In this document: positions 51,612 to 61,377 of the stretch, piece by piece
Layout: each line of letters starts with the position of its first letter
How positions within the stretch are numbered: the stretch's first letter is position 1
Source of the DNA: JAQVIJ01 sp041287365
GTDB taxonomy: Bacteria > Desulfobacterota > Dissulfuribacteria > Dissulfuribacterales > DYLC01
Length of the DNA: 64,000 nucleotides
NCBI GenBank assembly: GCA_041287365.1
Contig: JBEULL010000018.1
Location: 124,001 to 188,000, forward strand
Reading direction: 5' to 3'
The notes under the pieces: generated by a model
Seen by the model: only the letters and a program-made list of their open reading frames with translations
Told to the model about the DNA's origin: nothing
The model's database searches: none
Position numbers and translations under genes: made by a program

Positions 51612-52472
51612 CTATTTGGAGAAGATGTAGCTTGCCAGCTTGTAGATGAGTCTCGCCGTCAGAAAATCGGCTGCATGATAGCCAGGAATTGGAGAGAGTT
51701 CCACTACATCGAAGCCTATGATCTGAGTGTGAGCCACTACAGCCCTCAGGCATTCCAGCAGATGGAACCAACTGAGCCCGCCTGGTTCAGGCGTGCCTGT
51801 GGCCGGCATGATGGAGGGGTCCATTGAATCAACATCAATTGTGATGTAAGTAGGTATGGATTCCAGGCGTTCAAGCAACTTGGAAATGGACTGCTTGCGG
51901 TCATAGATCACATCCTTTGCCCAAATAGGCAACCGGTTTTGAGCGGTCAGAAACTCCATCTCCTCGCATGAAGTGGCCCGCTGGCCTATCTGAATCACGT
52001 TGCCCGATTTCCATACACGGCGCATTACGCAGGCATGGCTGTAAGGTGTACCCAGATATGATTCCCTCATATCTGTATGTGCATCGAATTGCACGATGTT
52101 TATGCGTCCGAAGTACTTGCATGCGGCTTCGATGGCGCCTATGGATACCGAGTGATCCCCTCCCAATACAACAGGAAATTGCCCGTGTTGCAGCACATTC
52201 AGCACTGTTGTTTGAATTTTTCTTACCATTTCCTCCACAGGAAGAACAGGCTCCAATGGCTCCAGGGTATAAAAACCCTGCGTATAGACCTCTGTACCGG
52301 TTTCTTCGTCATAGAGTTCCAGGTTTTTGGATGCAGCGAGAATGGCCTGCGGGCCATCTCTGGCACCGGTTTTATAGGAGGCGGTGTAATCAAAAGGAAC
52401 AGGGAGCACTATGATTTTAGCGTGCTCCCTGTCTGTTTCTTGAGAGGTGATTGGCAAAAACTGATAAGGCAT
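51612..52472 (-). CDS. speB: Agmatinase (ureohydrolase family)
   Basis: 286 residues with the binuclear Mn motifs GGDHSVSIGA, QFDAHTDMRES and TIDVDSMDPSIMPATGTPEPGG. The last matches agmatinase (GTPEPGG) rather than arginase. It releases urea from agmatine to give putrescine. It lies 13 bases downstream of speD in the same strand, so both probably serve spermidine synthesis; speA and speE are not in the window. Confidence 0.92.
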   Translation of the reverse strand: MPYQFLPITSQETDREHAKIIVLPVPFDYTASYKTGARDGPQAILAASKNLELYDEETGTEVYTQGFYTLEPLEPVLPVEEMVRKIQTTVLNVLQHGQFPVVLGGDHSVSIGAIEAACKYFGRINIVQFDAHTDMRESYLGTPYSHACVMRRVWKSGNVIQIGQRATSCEEMEFLTAQNRLPIWAKDVIYDRKQSISKLLERLESIPTYITIDVDSMDPSIMPATGTPEPGGLSWFHLLECLRAVVAHTQIIGFDVVELSPIPGYHAADFLTARLIYKLASYIFSK

Positions 52473-52485
52473 TGAAAGAATAAGC

Positions 52486-52926
52486 CTATGCAGTCATTCC
52501 CATGCGTTCGGAGCTTATAAAATTATGTACCTTGCGAATGACCTTTGGAAACTCGAGGCCTCTGTCCAGAAATTTTACCTCGACCTTTTGAATATCGAAA
52601 AGTTTGCTGATATAATTGATAGCGGCCTGACCGTCGAACTGCTTGCAGGAAAAGATGTCCACGCTCAGATATGACTTGTCTGGGAATGTGTGTATGCTGA
52701 TATGACTCTCGGCTATTATGACAAAACCTGATATGCCCCAATCCTCAGGTACCAAACCGGCATATTTGAAGACATAAGGCGGCATAATCTTGGTCATGTC
52801 TATTTCTTCCGGATAACTGCTCAGAAAATTGTAGATGCCGTCTATGTCCATAAGTTTTTCACGATCGCACCCATAGCCGTCCATCATAAGGTGCTGCCCA
52901 AAACCATACTCGATGTCTTCCATCAT
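52486..52926 (-). CDS. speD: S-adenosylmethionine decarboxylase proenzyme
   Basis: 146 residues from ATG 52926 (GGGGGG upstream). This is the longer class 1 prokaryotic type related to E. coli SpeD or its short relatives. Self-cleavage is expected between Glu73 and Ser74 (IIAESHISIHTFPDK), making the pyruvoyl cofactor from the serine. It supplies decarboxylated SAM for spermidine. First gene of a two-gene operon with speB, behind a good promoter. Confidence 0.92.
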   Translation of the reverse strand: MMEDIEYGFGQHLMMDGYGCDREKLMDIDGIYNFLSSYPEEIDMTKIMPPYVFKYAGLVPEDWGISGFVIIAESHISIHTFPDKSYLSVDIFSCKQFDGQAAINYISKLFDIQKVEVKFLDRGLEFPKVIRKVHNFISSERMGMTA

Positions 52927-53007
52927 CGCAGTGCCCCCCTTTAACAGTGGAATTTGGAGTAGCGTAACCACGCCATAATGGTGTAAAAGTTACTTGTTGA
53001 GGCGTTG

Positions 53008-53036
53008 TTAATACGTCTAATATGCCTGTTTGTCAA
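53008..53036 (-). promoter_or_regulatory. Sigma-70-type promoter of speD-speB
   Basis: The minus strand has TTGACA (53036-53031), 17 bases, then TATTAA (53013-53008), about 80 bases before the speD ATG. Confidence 0.75.
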
Positions 53037-53181
53037 GAAAAAAAATCATTTTTTTGCATGGAGTGCATCATTTTTTTTGAAATGAATCGAAAATGCTTCA
53101 ATTTAACGGCTAACTGCCTTTTATCTCTTGTTTTTTTGAGTTTTGGTTGATATTTTGGCAGGGCTTGTTCAAGGATTTTTT

Positions 53182-53664
53182 ATGAAGACATTGATAACCG
53201 TTATATTGGGTATAATTCTGTTCGTGCTGGAGTCCGTATGGCATGGGGTTTTTATGGGACAATTCTTGATGTTCAATGGAATAGTAGCGCTTTTGACCTG
53301 GCATGCACTGCGCTATGAATTTCCATACGGGGTTCTTGCCCCCATCGTGCTCGGTTTTTTATCCGGCATTTTTACCATCGTTGCGTCATTTTTGTATCTC
53401 ATTGTCTTTCTGTTGACTTTTTTAACGGTCAGATACCTGAAACAGTATATCTTTTTTTCACCTATACCTCATAAAATGATTTTGGTTCTGGGATTGAGTT
53501 TCGCTCATATCGCAACACTGATGCTTCTGACCGATGCAATTGACCTGGTCTGGCCGTGGGCACTGCTTCAGGCGGTTATCAACGCGGTGTTGAGCCCGTT
53601 TCTTTTTTGGTGTTTTGACGGATTTTCCGGCTTCATGCTGAGTTTTGTAAGGAAGAAACGGTGA
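53182..53664 (+). CDS. mreD: MreD-like rod-shape membrane protein
   Basis: 160 residues from ATG 53182 (AAGGA 6 bases upstream). Five to six membrane helices; the pattern VLESVWHGVFMGQFLMFNGIVALLTWHALRYEFPYGVLAPIVLGF is MreD-like though sequence conservation in this family is low. Immediately followed by mrdA (PBP2), overlapping by 4 bases (GTGA). mreB and mreC are not in the window. MreD helps hold the elongasome at the inner membrane. Confidence 0.8.
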   Translation: MKTLITVILGIILFVLESVWHGVFMGQFLMFNGIVALLTWHALRYEFPYGVLAPIVLGFLSGIFTIVASFLYLIVFLLTFLTVRYLKQYIFFSPIPHKMILVLGLSFAHIATLMLLTDAIDLVWPWALLQAVINAVLSPFLFWCFDGFSGFMLSFVRKKR

Positions 53665-55547
53665 AGAAAACACATCTACAGTCTTTTGCTAAGCCCAAAT
53701 TTTTCAATGACGATGAACTGGGGGTATATCGTCAGCGCTGTTATATCTTGTCTTTCTTGTTGATGCTGACCGTAGTGCTTCTGGGGGTCAGGCTTTGGTA
53801 TCTGCAGGTGATGCAGGGCGAAGAGATGCGCGCCAAGTCCGAGCGCAATCGTGTGAGATACTTGCGGATTCAGCCGCCGCGCGGAAAGATACTCGATCGT
53901 TTTGGCAGGGTGATAGCGGGCGTCAGGCCTGGCTATAACCTGTGTTTGATTCGCCAGGAGGTAAAAGAGCAGGATATAGAGCCGCTTCTGGAAAAACTGG
54001 CTCCCATAATCAAAGAGGATATGGTGGCCATTCGCAGCAGACTTCATGTATCTCGTTCCGAACCCAGGTATCTGCCTATAGTGCTTGCTCGAAACCTGGA
54101 TTGGGAGACCCTCTGCTATGTAGAGGCGCACCTCTCCGAGCTTCCGGGCGTGATGATCGAGATAGCCCCGGCCCGTGAATACACCAACGGCAATCTGGCC
54201 CCTCACTTTATTGGTTATCTGGGAGAGGTAAGTGAGGAGGAATTGAAAAAAGAAGGTTACAGCAATGCCAAATCAGGGGATGTTGTGGGTAAGCTGGGGG
54301 TAGAGGCCCGCTACAATCAAGAATTGATGGGTGTTGCCGGCAGCCGTGTGCTGGAGGTGGATGCCGTTGGCAGAATGGAACGGGAACTGGAAAGCAAGCC
54401 CTATGTGGTGGGAGACGATGTCTATCTCACCATCGATCTTGAGCTTCAAAAGGCGGCAGAAGAGGCCATGGAAGGTCAGGTAGGGGCTGTGGTGGCCATG
54501 GAGACCAGTACGGGCCGTATTCTGGCCATAGTGAGCAGCCCAAAGTTCGATCCTACTGTGTTCGAAGGCGGGCTGTCGCAGCAAAAATGGAAGGAGTTGA
54601 ACGATCCCATCTACCGTCCCCTTTTTAACAGGCCGTTACAAGGTACATACGCACCTGGCTCCACCTTCAAGCCCATTCTGGCTTTGGGCGCCTTAGAAGA
54701 GGGGGTGGTCAACGAGAACACTGCCTTTTTCTGTAAGGGTTCCATGGAGTTTGCCGGTCATACCTTTCGCTGCTGGAACGAGCACGGCCATGGTTCCGTG
54801 AGTGTATATCGGGCAATAGTGGAGTCATGTGACGTATATTTTTACAATGTTGGGCTGAAACTTGGAGTGGACCGCATCGCCAAATACGCCAGGCTTTTGG
54901 GACTTGGAGAAAAGACAGGCATAGACTTGCCCAACGAGGCCAGTGGGTTGATTCCAGATTCGGCCTGGAAGCGTAAGCGATACAAAGACAAATGGCATGA
55001 AGGCGAGACATTGAGCGTATCCATAGGTCAGGGATATGTATCGGTCACTCCCCTTCAGATGGCGAGGGCCTATGCTGCCATAGCCAACGGCGGCACTCTG
55101 TATCATCCACAGTTTGTTGAGAAGATAGTGCGACCCACTGGTGAGGTGAGTCGGTCTTTTCATGCCCGAATAGATGCCTCTCTGAATATCGCCAAAAAGG
55201 ACCTGGAACTGGTGCGAAACGGGCTGATGGGGGTGGTGGAAGACGAACGTGGAACGGGTAAAAAGGCCCGTGTGCCTGGAGTGCACGTGGCCGGCAAGAC
55301 CGGCACGGCTCAGGTAGTCAAACAGGAGAAGCGCAAACAGGACGAGTCCATGGCATGGAAATACAAGGACCACGCATGGTTCGTGTGTTATGCGCCTGCT
55401 GAAAATCCGGATATATCGGTGGCTGTTATCATTGAGCACGGAGGACACGGTGGTTCCGCTGCAGCCCCCATCGCCCAGAAGGTACTGGCAAAATGGTTTG
55501 AGCTTCAGGCCCCGAGACCACAGGCAGCCCAGGGTAGAACCACATGA
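53661..55547 (+). CDS. mrdA: Penicillin-binding protein 2 (elongasome transpeptidase)
   Basis: 628 residues with GTG start overlapping mreD. One membrane helix near residue 30-50, a dimerisation domain and the transpeptidase: nucleophile SxxK in YAPGSTFKPILALG, SxD-type ESCDVYFYNVG, and KTG in HVAGKTGTAQV. It cross-links peptidoglycan during cell elongation with RodA and MreCD. rodA does not follow directly, since a ComEA-like gene is next. Confidence 0.96.
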   Translation: MKKTHLQSFAKPKFFNDDELGVYRQRCYILSFLLMLTVVLLGVRLWYLQVMQGEEMRAKSERNRVRYLRIQPPRGKILDRFGRVIAGVRPGYNLCLIRQEVKEQDIEPLLEKLAPIIKEDMVAIRSRLHVSRSEPRYLPIVLARNLDWETLCYVEAHLSELPGVMIEIAPAREYTNGNLAPHFIGYLGEVSEEELKKEGYSNAKSGDVVGKLGVEARYNQELMGVAGSRVLEVDAVGRMERELESKPYVVGDDVYLTIDLELQKAAEEAMEGQVGAVVAMETSTGRILAIVSSPKFDPTVFEGGLSQQKWKELNDPIYRPLFNRPLQGTYAPGSTFKPILALGALEEGVVNENTAFFCKGSMEFAGHTFRCWNEHGHGSVSVYRAIVESCDVYFYNVGLKLGVDRIAKYARLLGLGEKTGIDLPNEASGLIPDSAWKRKRYKDKWHEGETLSVSIGQGYVSVTPLQMARAYAAIANGGTLYHPQFVEKIVRPTGEVSRSFHARIDASLNIAKKDLELVRNGLMGVVEDERGTGKKARVPGVHVAGKTGTAQVVKQEKRKQDESMAWKYKDHAWFVCYAPAENPDISVAVIIEHGGHGGSAAAPIAQKVLAKWFELQAPRPQAAQGRTT

Positions 55548-55555
55548 GCTGAAAT

Positions 55556-55951
55556 ATGATTGAAAGTGAAGTGCACCGCGCACAATTGCAATCCATTCTG
55601 CTCCTGGCAGTTCTGTTTCTGTGCCTCTGGCTGTTCCATTGGTTTTATGATTTTTTGAGCACTGAAAAACAGCATATTCACATAGTCAGTGATACAAATA
55701 ACTGCATTGTAAACCGTTACGCCATGTTGTATTTTGAATCTGTTAATGTCAATTCAGCCACGCTCGAGGAATTGGATCTTCTGCCAGGTGTGGGTTTCAA
55801 GACAGCCAATGCCATTTTGAATCTTCGGCAGGAATATGGTTTTTTTCTATTGAATGAAGAGCTGAAGGATGCCATGGCCGGTTTGCATTTGCCTCGTCGG
55901 CATATGAATGCCTTGGTCGGTGGTTATTTGATCGTCGGCTCCTCCAGATAA
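55556..55951 (+). CDS. Membrane-anchored ComEA-like helix-hairpin-helix protein
   Basis: 131 residues: one membrane helix (ILLLAVLFLCLWLFHWFYDF), a linker, then a helix-hairpin-helix DNA-binding motif VNVNSATLEELDLLPGVGFKTANAIL. ComEA proteins bind DNA in the periplasm during natural transformation; this one is short. It starts 8 bases after mrdA. No other competence genes are nearby. Confidence 0.82.
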   Translation: MIESEVHRAQLQSILLLAVLFLCLWLFHWFYDFLSTEKQHIHIVSDTNNCIVNRYAMLYFESVNVNSATLEELDLLPGVGFKTANAILNLRQEYGFFLLNEELKDAMAGLHLPRRHMNALVGGYLIVGSSR

Positions 55952-55982
55952 CATAAAATATTACGTTTATGAGGTGTATCGC

Positions 55983-56756
55983 ATGACAGGCATTCCAAAA
56001 ACCGCCGAGATTATAGCTATGGCAGGCAAAGGCGGAACAGGCAAGACCACCATGTCCGCCCTGTTGATTCGCTATCTGCTCAAAAGGCGTCTAACACCCG
56101 TGCTCGCAGTGGATGCCGATGCCAATGCCAATCTAAATGAATTGCTGGGCATACCGGTCGAGGTCACCATTGGCGACATTCGCGACCGCATGAAGACCGA
56201 GACGCCGGTGGGCATGACCAAGAGCGACTTTATGGAGATGGAGTTCAACAAGGCCATGATCGAGGCCGAGGGGTTCGATCTCCTGGTCATGGGGCAGCCA
56301 CAGGGGCCGGGCTGCTACTGCATGGCCAATTCCATTCTGGCGGGTCTTATGGAGCGGCTTTCTTTCAGCTATCGCTATATGCTGGTGGACAACGAGGCCG
56401 GCATGGAGCATCTGAGCCGTTTTAATCTGCGAAAAATCGGCCTGCTCTTTGTGGTGTCGGATGCTTCGGCCCGAGGCGTCACCGCTGCACGCCGCATAGC
56501 AGACCTCACCAAGAGCCTTGGAGTGGAGGTGAATAAAAAGGTCTTGATAGTCAATCGTGCTCCTGAGGAGATTCCGCCTGCCTTGGACAGTCACATCAAA
56601 GAAAGCGTAGCAGAAAGCGATTTGATATTTGGAGGCTATGTGCATGCAAGCCCTGAGATATTTGCATACGAGACCTCACAGCGCTCTCTGTTGACCCTTG
56701 CAAATGATGTGAGGCCGGTTCAAGAGGCAGAGGCCATCTTTGAGAGAATGCTATAG
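55983..56756 (+). CDS. cooC: CooC-like P-loop ATPase (MinD/ParA superfamily)
   Basis: 257 residues from ATG 55983 (GAGGTG upstream). A deviant Walker A, AMAGKGGTGKTTMSAL, then VDADANANLNELLG. The middle shows VMGQPQGPGCYCMANSIL with a Cys-x-Cys that in CooC dimers binds nickel, and the MLVDNEAGMEHLSR segment. CooC matures nickel in CO dehydrogenase/acetyl-CoA synthase. No CODH gene is in this window, so the target is elsewhere. Confidence 0.88.
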   Translation: MTGIPKTAEIIAMAGKGGTGKTTMSALLIRYLLKRRLTPVLAVDADANANLNELLGIPVEVTIGDIRDRMKTETPVGMTKSDFMEMEFNKAMIEAEGFDLLVMGQPQGPGCYCMANSILAGLMERLSFSYRYMLVDNEAGMEHLSRFNLRKIGLLFVVSDASARGVTAARRIADLTKSLGVEVNKKVLIVNRAPEEIPPALDSHIKESVAESDLIFGGYVHASPEIFAYETSQRSLLTLANDVRPVQEAEAIFERML

Positions 56757-56785
56757 AATAACATATTGAACACAGGAGAAAACCC

Positions 56786-59700
56786 ATGAAATGCAGGCTG
56801 TGCAAGGGTCTTCGGCCGGGCTCCATTCGTTTCAAGCTGGTATGTGGCATGCTCGTATTCTGGATGGCATTCATACTGCTGTCGGCTGTCATAGGTTTTT
56901 ATGTGGTCAAGACCTCCAATGAGGAGCTGATAGCGCAAAAACAGGCCGAGACTGTCTCGGTGCTGGCAGATGAACTGGATATGCGGCTTGCCATGATGCA
57001 CGACCTGCTCGTTGCAGAGGCAAAAGGGCTTACAAAGGATATTCTGTCCGATACACAAAAGGCCCAGGAATGGCTGAATGGGCAGCATGGCCTGCACAGC
57101 GTATTTGACAACCATCTCTTTATCTTTACACCTGATGGAAGGCTTTTCGTGGAATCGCCTTTTATTTCCATGGAACGCCGAGGCATGGACTTTTCCTTTC
57201 GTGAATACATACAAAAGACACTGGAGCTCAAAGCGCCATATCTATCCAATCCCTATATCACATCTCAGGCCCATAAATCTCCTGTGGTCATGTTCAGCGC
57301 CCCTGTGCTGGACGAACATGGCGGCATAACTGCTATTCTGGCAGCATCTCTGAATCTCTTCGGTCAAAACGGGCTCACTCATATCCGTGACATGAAAATC
57401 GGCCAGCACGGCTTTATGGTAATGTTATCAACAGATCGCCGTATAATAGTACATTCCAACCAGGCTCGTATCTACACTTACATAGAACCTGGCACCTTCC
57501 CTATAGCGGATAGAGTGCTCAAAGAACACTTTGAAGGCACGTTGTATGAGCAAAAAGGGCACAACAATGCTGCCTATTTAGTGACTGTAAAATGGCTGAA
57601 ATATAAGGATTGGGTGATAATGGCCCATTCTGCCATGAAGGACGTCGAGCAGCCCATAGAGAAGTATCAGCAATTCATATTGTTGTGTTCGGTTGTGGTG
57701 CTTCTGACAGGCATTGTCTTTATTTTATGGCTTGCCAATCGTTCTTTGGAGCCGCTGGAGGCCTTTGCCGCCCATATTCGCGGCCTTATGTGGCAGAAAG
57801 AAAAGGACCGCTACTTCCATTACACGGGCAGAGATGAGATACAGGAGGTATCAGGGGCATTCAATGCCCTTATTCAGGAATTGGATGTAAGATACGACGA
57901 ACTTCGAAAGAATCGTGAGGTCTTCAAGGCGCTCACCCTATTTTCCACTGATGTAATCTTTTGGCGCGGCATGAATGATGAGCTCATCTATATCTCTCCC
58001 AACTGCCTTGCACTTACCGGCTATACGGATGCGGAATTTCACGAACATGCCGGATTGCTGGAGGAGTTGATACTGCCGGAAGACACGCAACTCTGGACGA
58101 AGCATGCCCATGGCAGGGGTGAGGCTGTAGTGTTTCGCATTCGCCATAGAACAGGCAGAATCCTTTGGCTGCGCCATGAGTGTGCCACCATTCTGAACGA
58201 ACAGGGCGATGCCATTGGTTATCGTGGAAACCTCATAGACATCACTTTGCAAAAGCTGACGGAACTGGAGCTGGCGGAACAGAAAGACCTGCTGAAGCAT
58301 CTCATAGACGCATTGCCGGTGGGAGTATGTCTGAAGAACGGCAGGGACCGTTGGCTGGTGGCCAATAAACAGGTTCTTGAGATGTTTGGCCTGCCGGCGG
58401 ACCTTGATTACTTTCAAAAGGACGAGGCTGAAATTGCAGCATTTTCTGCAAAGGGAGAGGTATTGTTACAGCTCAAGTCGTTGAATGAGGCGGCCTGGCA
58501 GTGCAAGGGGCTTCAGAGGGGCTATGAAGAGTTTGTTACATCGGATGGAGTAAAACGCACCTTCGATGTATTCAAGGTACCTGTCTTTAACGAGGACGGC
58601 AGTAGAAAATATCTGATAGTCGTTTCAGTGGATGTAACTGATCTGAAGCAGACCGAGGAACGCCTGCGCCAGGCTCAAAAGATGGAGTCCGTCGGCCAGC
58701 TTGCCGGGGGTATTGCCCATGATTTCAACAATATACTCATGGCCATGCAGGGTTATGCGGAGCTTCTCAAGATGCGGCTTACCGACTCCAACCTTATCAA
58801 GTTCGTGGATCATATTTTGAAAGGTTCTGAGAGGGCGGCGCAGTTGGTGCGCCATCTCCTGGCATTCGGCCGCAGACAGATGCTGAAACTGGAGCATCTG
58901 AACATGAACGATGTGGTAACCGACATAAAGCCGCTGCTCAATAAAACCATAAGAGACGACATCGAAATGAAGATTCATCTCTTTGATTCAAGGCTTCCAG
59001 TTTATGCGGATCGTGTGCAGCTGGAGCAGGTTCTTATCAACCTTTTGGCCAATGCCCGAGACGCCATGCCTACGGGAGGAAGTTTATTTATCGAGACAGG
59101 GCTTGTGCAAATAGACAGCGCATATGCCCAAAGATACCCTGATACGAAACCAGGGGATTACGTGCTGCTTTCGATCTCCGATACGGGCTGCGGCATGGAC
59201 GACAAGATCAAGGCCCATGTATTCGATCCGTTCTTCACCACCAAGGAGTTCGGTAAAGGCACAGGTCTCGGGCTTGCCATAGTGCAGGGCATAGTCGCTC
59301 AACACAAAGGGTTCATAACTGTTTACAGTGAAACCGGAGTGGGAACCACCTTTAAGATATACCTACCTCTGGATAAAGTGAGTGAGGACTCAACTAAACA
59401 GGAGGCACAAAAAAAGCAGGAATTTTTGAAGGGAAAAGGCGTGATTCTACTGGCAGATGACGAGGAAATGGTGAGGGACATTGCACTGTCCGTACTCAAA
59501 GAGGCAGGCTATGAGGTTCTGACAGCCAAGGACGGCGAGGAGGCTGTGAGTCTGTTCGAGGCCAATGCCGATCGCGTAGACCTGTTGATTCTGGATGTTT
59601 TGATGCCCAGAAAGAACGGCAGGGCTGCCTATGAGGCGATCAAAGCCAGACATCCAAATATCAAGGCTGTGTTTTTGAGCGGTTACAGTGAGGAACTTTT

Positions 59701-59815
59701 GAAGGAACAGGGTACCTTTTTAAATGGTTGCGACTTCATATCAAAACCTATTTCGCCTCATGTATTGCTTGAAAAGATTCATGGATTGCTCGTTACAAGC
59801 CCTAAAAAAGGGTAG
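56786..59815 (+). CDS. Hybrid sensor histidine kinase (dCache-HAMP-PAS-PAS-HisKA-HATPase-REC)
   Basis: 1009 residues. Two membrane helices (about 17-42 and 295-316) flank a large periplasmic dCache-like ligand domain, then HAMP, two PAS domains (VFKALTLFSTDVIFWRGMND; HLIDALPVGVCLKNG), HisKA with phospho-His in LAGGIAHDFNNILMAM, HATPase (NLLANARDAMP; SDTGCGMDD; GTGLGLAIV) and a C-terminal receiver with phospho-Asp in LLILDVLMP. All catalytic residues are intact. It senses an external signal of unknown nature. It follows cooC by 29 bases but has no adjacent response regulator. Confidence 0.93.
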   Translation: MKCRLCKGLRPGSIRFKLVCGMLVFWMAFILLSAVIGFYVVKTSNEELIAQKQAETVSVLADELDMRLAMMHDLLVAEAKGLTKDILSDTQKAQEWLNGQHGLHSVFDNHLFIFTPDGRLFVESPFISMERRGMDFSFREYIQKTLELKAPYLSNPYITSQAHKSPVVMFSAPVLDEHGGITAILAASLNLFGQNGLTHIRDMKIGQHGFMVMLSTDRRIIVHSNQARIYTYIEPGTFPIADRVLKEHFEGTLYEQKGHNNAAYLVTVKWLKYKDWVIMAHSAMKDVEQPIEKYQQFILLCSVVVLLTGIVFILWLANRSLEPLEAFAAHIRGLMWQKEKDRYFHYTGRDEIQEVSGAFNALIQELDVRYDELRKNREVFKALTLFSTDVIFWRGMNDELIYISPNCLALTGYTDAEFHEHAGLLEELILPEDTQLWTKHAHGRGEAVVFRIRHRTGRILWLRHECATILNEQGDAIGYRGNLIDITLQKLTELELAEQKDLLKHLIDALPVGVCLKNGRDRWLVANKQVLEMFGLPADLDYFQKDEAEIAAFSAKGEVLLQLKSLNEAAWQCKGLQRGYEEFVTSDGVKRTFDVFKVPVFNEDGSRKYLIVVSVDVTDLKQTEERLRQAQKMESVGQLAGGIAHDFNNILMAMQGYAELLKMRLTDSNLIKFVDHILKGSERAAQLVRHLLAFGRRQMLKLEHLNMNDVVTDIKPLLNKTIRDDIEMKIHLFDSRLPVYADRVQLEQVLINLLANARDAMPTGGSLFIETGLVQIDSAYAQRYPDTKPGDYVLLSISDTGCGMDDKIKAHVFDPFFTTKEFGKGTGLGLAIVQGIVAQHKGFITVYSETGVGTTFKIYLPLDKVSEDSTKQEAQKKQEFLKGKGVILLADDEEMVRDIALSVLKEAGYEVLTAKDGEEAVSLFEANADRVDLLILDVLMPRKNGRAAYEAIKARHPNIKAVFLSGYSEELLKEQGTFLNGCDFISKPISPHVLLEKIHGLLVTSPKKG

Positions 59816-59820
59816 GGCTT
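59797..59820. terminator. Convergent hairpin at the end of the kinase gene
   Basis: AAGCCCTA and TAGGGCTT form an 8-bp perfect stem overlapping the kinase stop codon, between two convergent genes. There is no good T-run on either side, so efficiency is uncertain. Confidence 0.4.
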
Positions 59821-59831
59821 ACAACGACTGA

Positions 59832-60515
59832 TTATATCCCCAACTCTTGTTTGAGGCCGTCCATCCCGAATTTTTGTATCAGCTTGTCCACCCGTGCCTT
59901 CAGTTTCACTTCCTTGGAGAATATCTCCGCTAATTTTTTCAGTATCTTTGCCGCCTCTTCGTGAGTAGTTATGCGGCAGAGCTCCACTCCAGCCCTGGGT
60001 TTGGCCCCTCCGTGCCCGCCTATCATGACGATATAGCCGCTTTTGATGCCTACAAAGCCCAAGTCCATACAGTTGGCCCAGGAACATGCAGCAGGGCAAC
60101 CCGAGACCGCTACCTTGAGCTTTGGTGGAATGGGCGTGCGGGCCAGTTCTTTGTAGAGATATTCGCCCAGACTGAAGGTGTCTTGAAGTGCCAACTTGCA
60201 AAAGGGTTTGCCAACACAGACGCGCGGCTGCGACAGATCACGCGCCTTTCTAACAGAGAAACCAGCTTCGTCCAATACCTGTAATGCCTTTATGCCGGCC
60301 TCTTCGCTCATGCCCAGCAGCATGACCTTCTGGGCCATAGTCAGATGAATGATGGCCTTGGCGTCTCTTGCGATGTGCGCGATTTCGGTGAGCTGCTCAG
60401 GGGAAATACAGCCGTTCAGGCATTCGATGGTAAGGGCAACAGAGCCGTCCTTTTGAGGAATGAGCCCTGGAATCGGCTTTTTTTCTGTCGTGTCAAATGT
60501 ACTCAATGTACTCAT
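59832..60515 (-). CDS. Small siroheme/4Fe-4S sulfite or nitrite reductase-like protein
   Basis: 227 residues from ATG 60515 (GGAAGG upstream). It contains a single ferredoxin-like half plus a cluster domain, with C100-x5-C106 (CVGKPFC) and C140-x3-C144 (SGCPAACSWA), the siroheme-4Fe-4S ligands. The length and motif match the low-molecular-weight (assimilatory-type) sulfite reductase of Desulfovibrio, about 220 residues. It is cytoplasmic. It follows the alpha/beta hydrolase by 19 bases. Natural substrate (sulfite, nitrite or other) and partner are not shown. Confidence 0.88.
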   Translation of the reverse strand: MSTLSTFDTTEKKPIPGLIPQKDGSVALTIECLNGCISPEQLTEIAHIARDAKAIIHLTMAQKVMLLGMSEEAGIKALQVLDEAGFSVRKARDLSQPRVCVGKPFCKLALQDTFSLGEYLYKELARTPIPPKLKVAVSGCPAACSWANCMDLGFVGIKSGYIVMIGGHGGAKPRAGVELCRITTHEEAAKILKKLAEIFSKEVKLKARVDKLIQKFGMDGLKQELGI

Positions 60516-60534
60516 GGTTAAATCCTTCCTGTAT

Positions 60535-61377
60535 TCAAATGCCCATGCCGTTGGACGAGGCATTCATGTGCCTTTTCAATTTTGGGCGCCTACCCATTCG
60601 CAAGTATATAAAATCCTTGAGCGCTTGCAAATAAAATTCGGATGTGGATGAAAATACATTGTTGCGGCCGGGGCTTGGGACCACCTGAAACTGTGTGGTC
60701 TTGGACCGGCTCTCCATGACCAGCCACTCCACCTGCGTAATGCTCACATATTCATCTCTGGAGCTATGTAAAAATAGGACTGGTTTGGTGTAGGTGCGCA
60801 TCTTTGCCCTGTTGGAAAAGGGGTCCGAGAGTCCTTCGGTATTCTTGCCCATCTTCTGTAACAGCTCGATGGTCTTATCAAATCCGCTTTCCACTACAAG
60901 ACACGCGGTGCGCTGGCACATACAGGCAGCTGTATGAATTGCAAGGGCGGAGCCTATGGACCTGCCCATCACGACCAGAGGGCCTTTGCGACCATGTTCG
61001 TCCATCCATGAGGATACGGACTGTAAGGCGGCAGTCGTGCTTTCACAAACAGCCTCTATGGCTATATGCTCATTTTTTTGCCACAATGAGCCGTAATCGC
61101 AGCAGAACAGACTGAATTTCAAGGACTTAAGGGCATCGAACATGGCAGCGAGGTCCTCTGATGTGTCGTATTCGGACGGCAGATAGAAAAGATGGGGTTC
61201 GTCCGCAGCCCCTTCGCAATAGGAAACAGGAATGTGGTCTTGAGGTGTTTTCACATCATCGTTGCATGGAAACATCTTCCAATCAGGTATTGTAATCGGT
61301 TGTTTTTTTTGAAAAACGGCGTGCATTAAGATGCTCCATGCAGCTGTCTGTCGTGTGGAATCCGTTAACGATACCAT
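60535..61377 (-). CDS. Alpha/beta-hydrolase-fold protein
   Basis: 280 residues. The nucleophile elbow is GRSIGSALAIH (G-x-S-x-G); a late Asp in LFLHSSRDEYVS is the likely acid, while the His cannot be fixed by eye. It resembles bacterial BEM46/FrsA-like serine hydrolases. No signal peptide. It overlaps the upstream 61365-61772 gene by 13 bases and is followed closely by the small sulfite reductase. The role in this context is unknown. Confidence 0.8.
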   Translation of the reverse strand: MVSLTDSTRQTAAWSILMHAVFQKKQPITIPDWKMFPCNDDVKTPQDHIPVSYCEGAADEPHLFYLPSEYDTSEDLAAMFDALKSLKFSLFCCDYGSLWQKNEHIAIEAVCESTTAALQSVSSWMDEHGRKGPLVVMGRSIGSALAIHTAACMCQRTACLVVESGFDKTIELLQKMGKNTEGLSDPFSNRAKMRTYTKPVLFLHSSRDEYVSITQVEWLVMESRSKTTQFQVVPSPGRNNVFSSTSEFYLQALKDFIYLRMGRRPKLKRHMNASSNGMGI

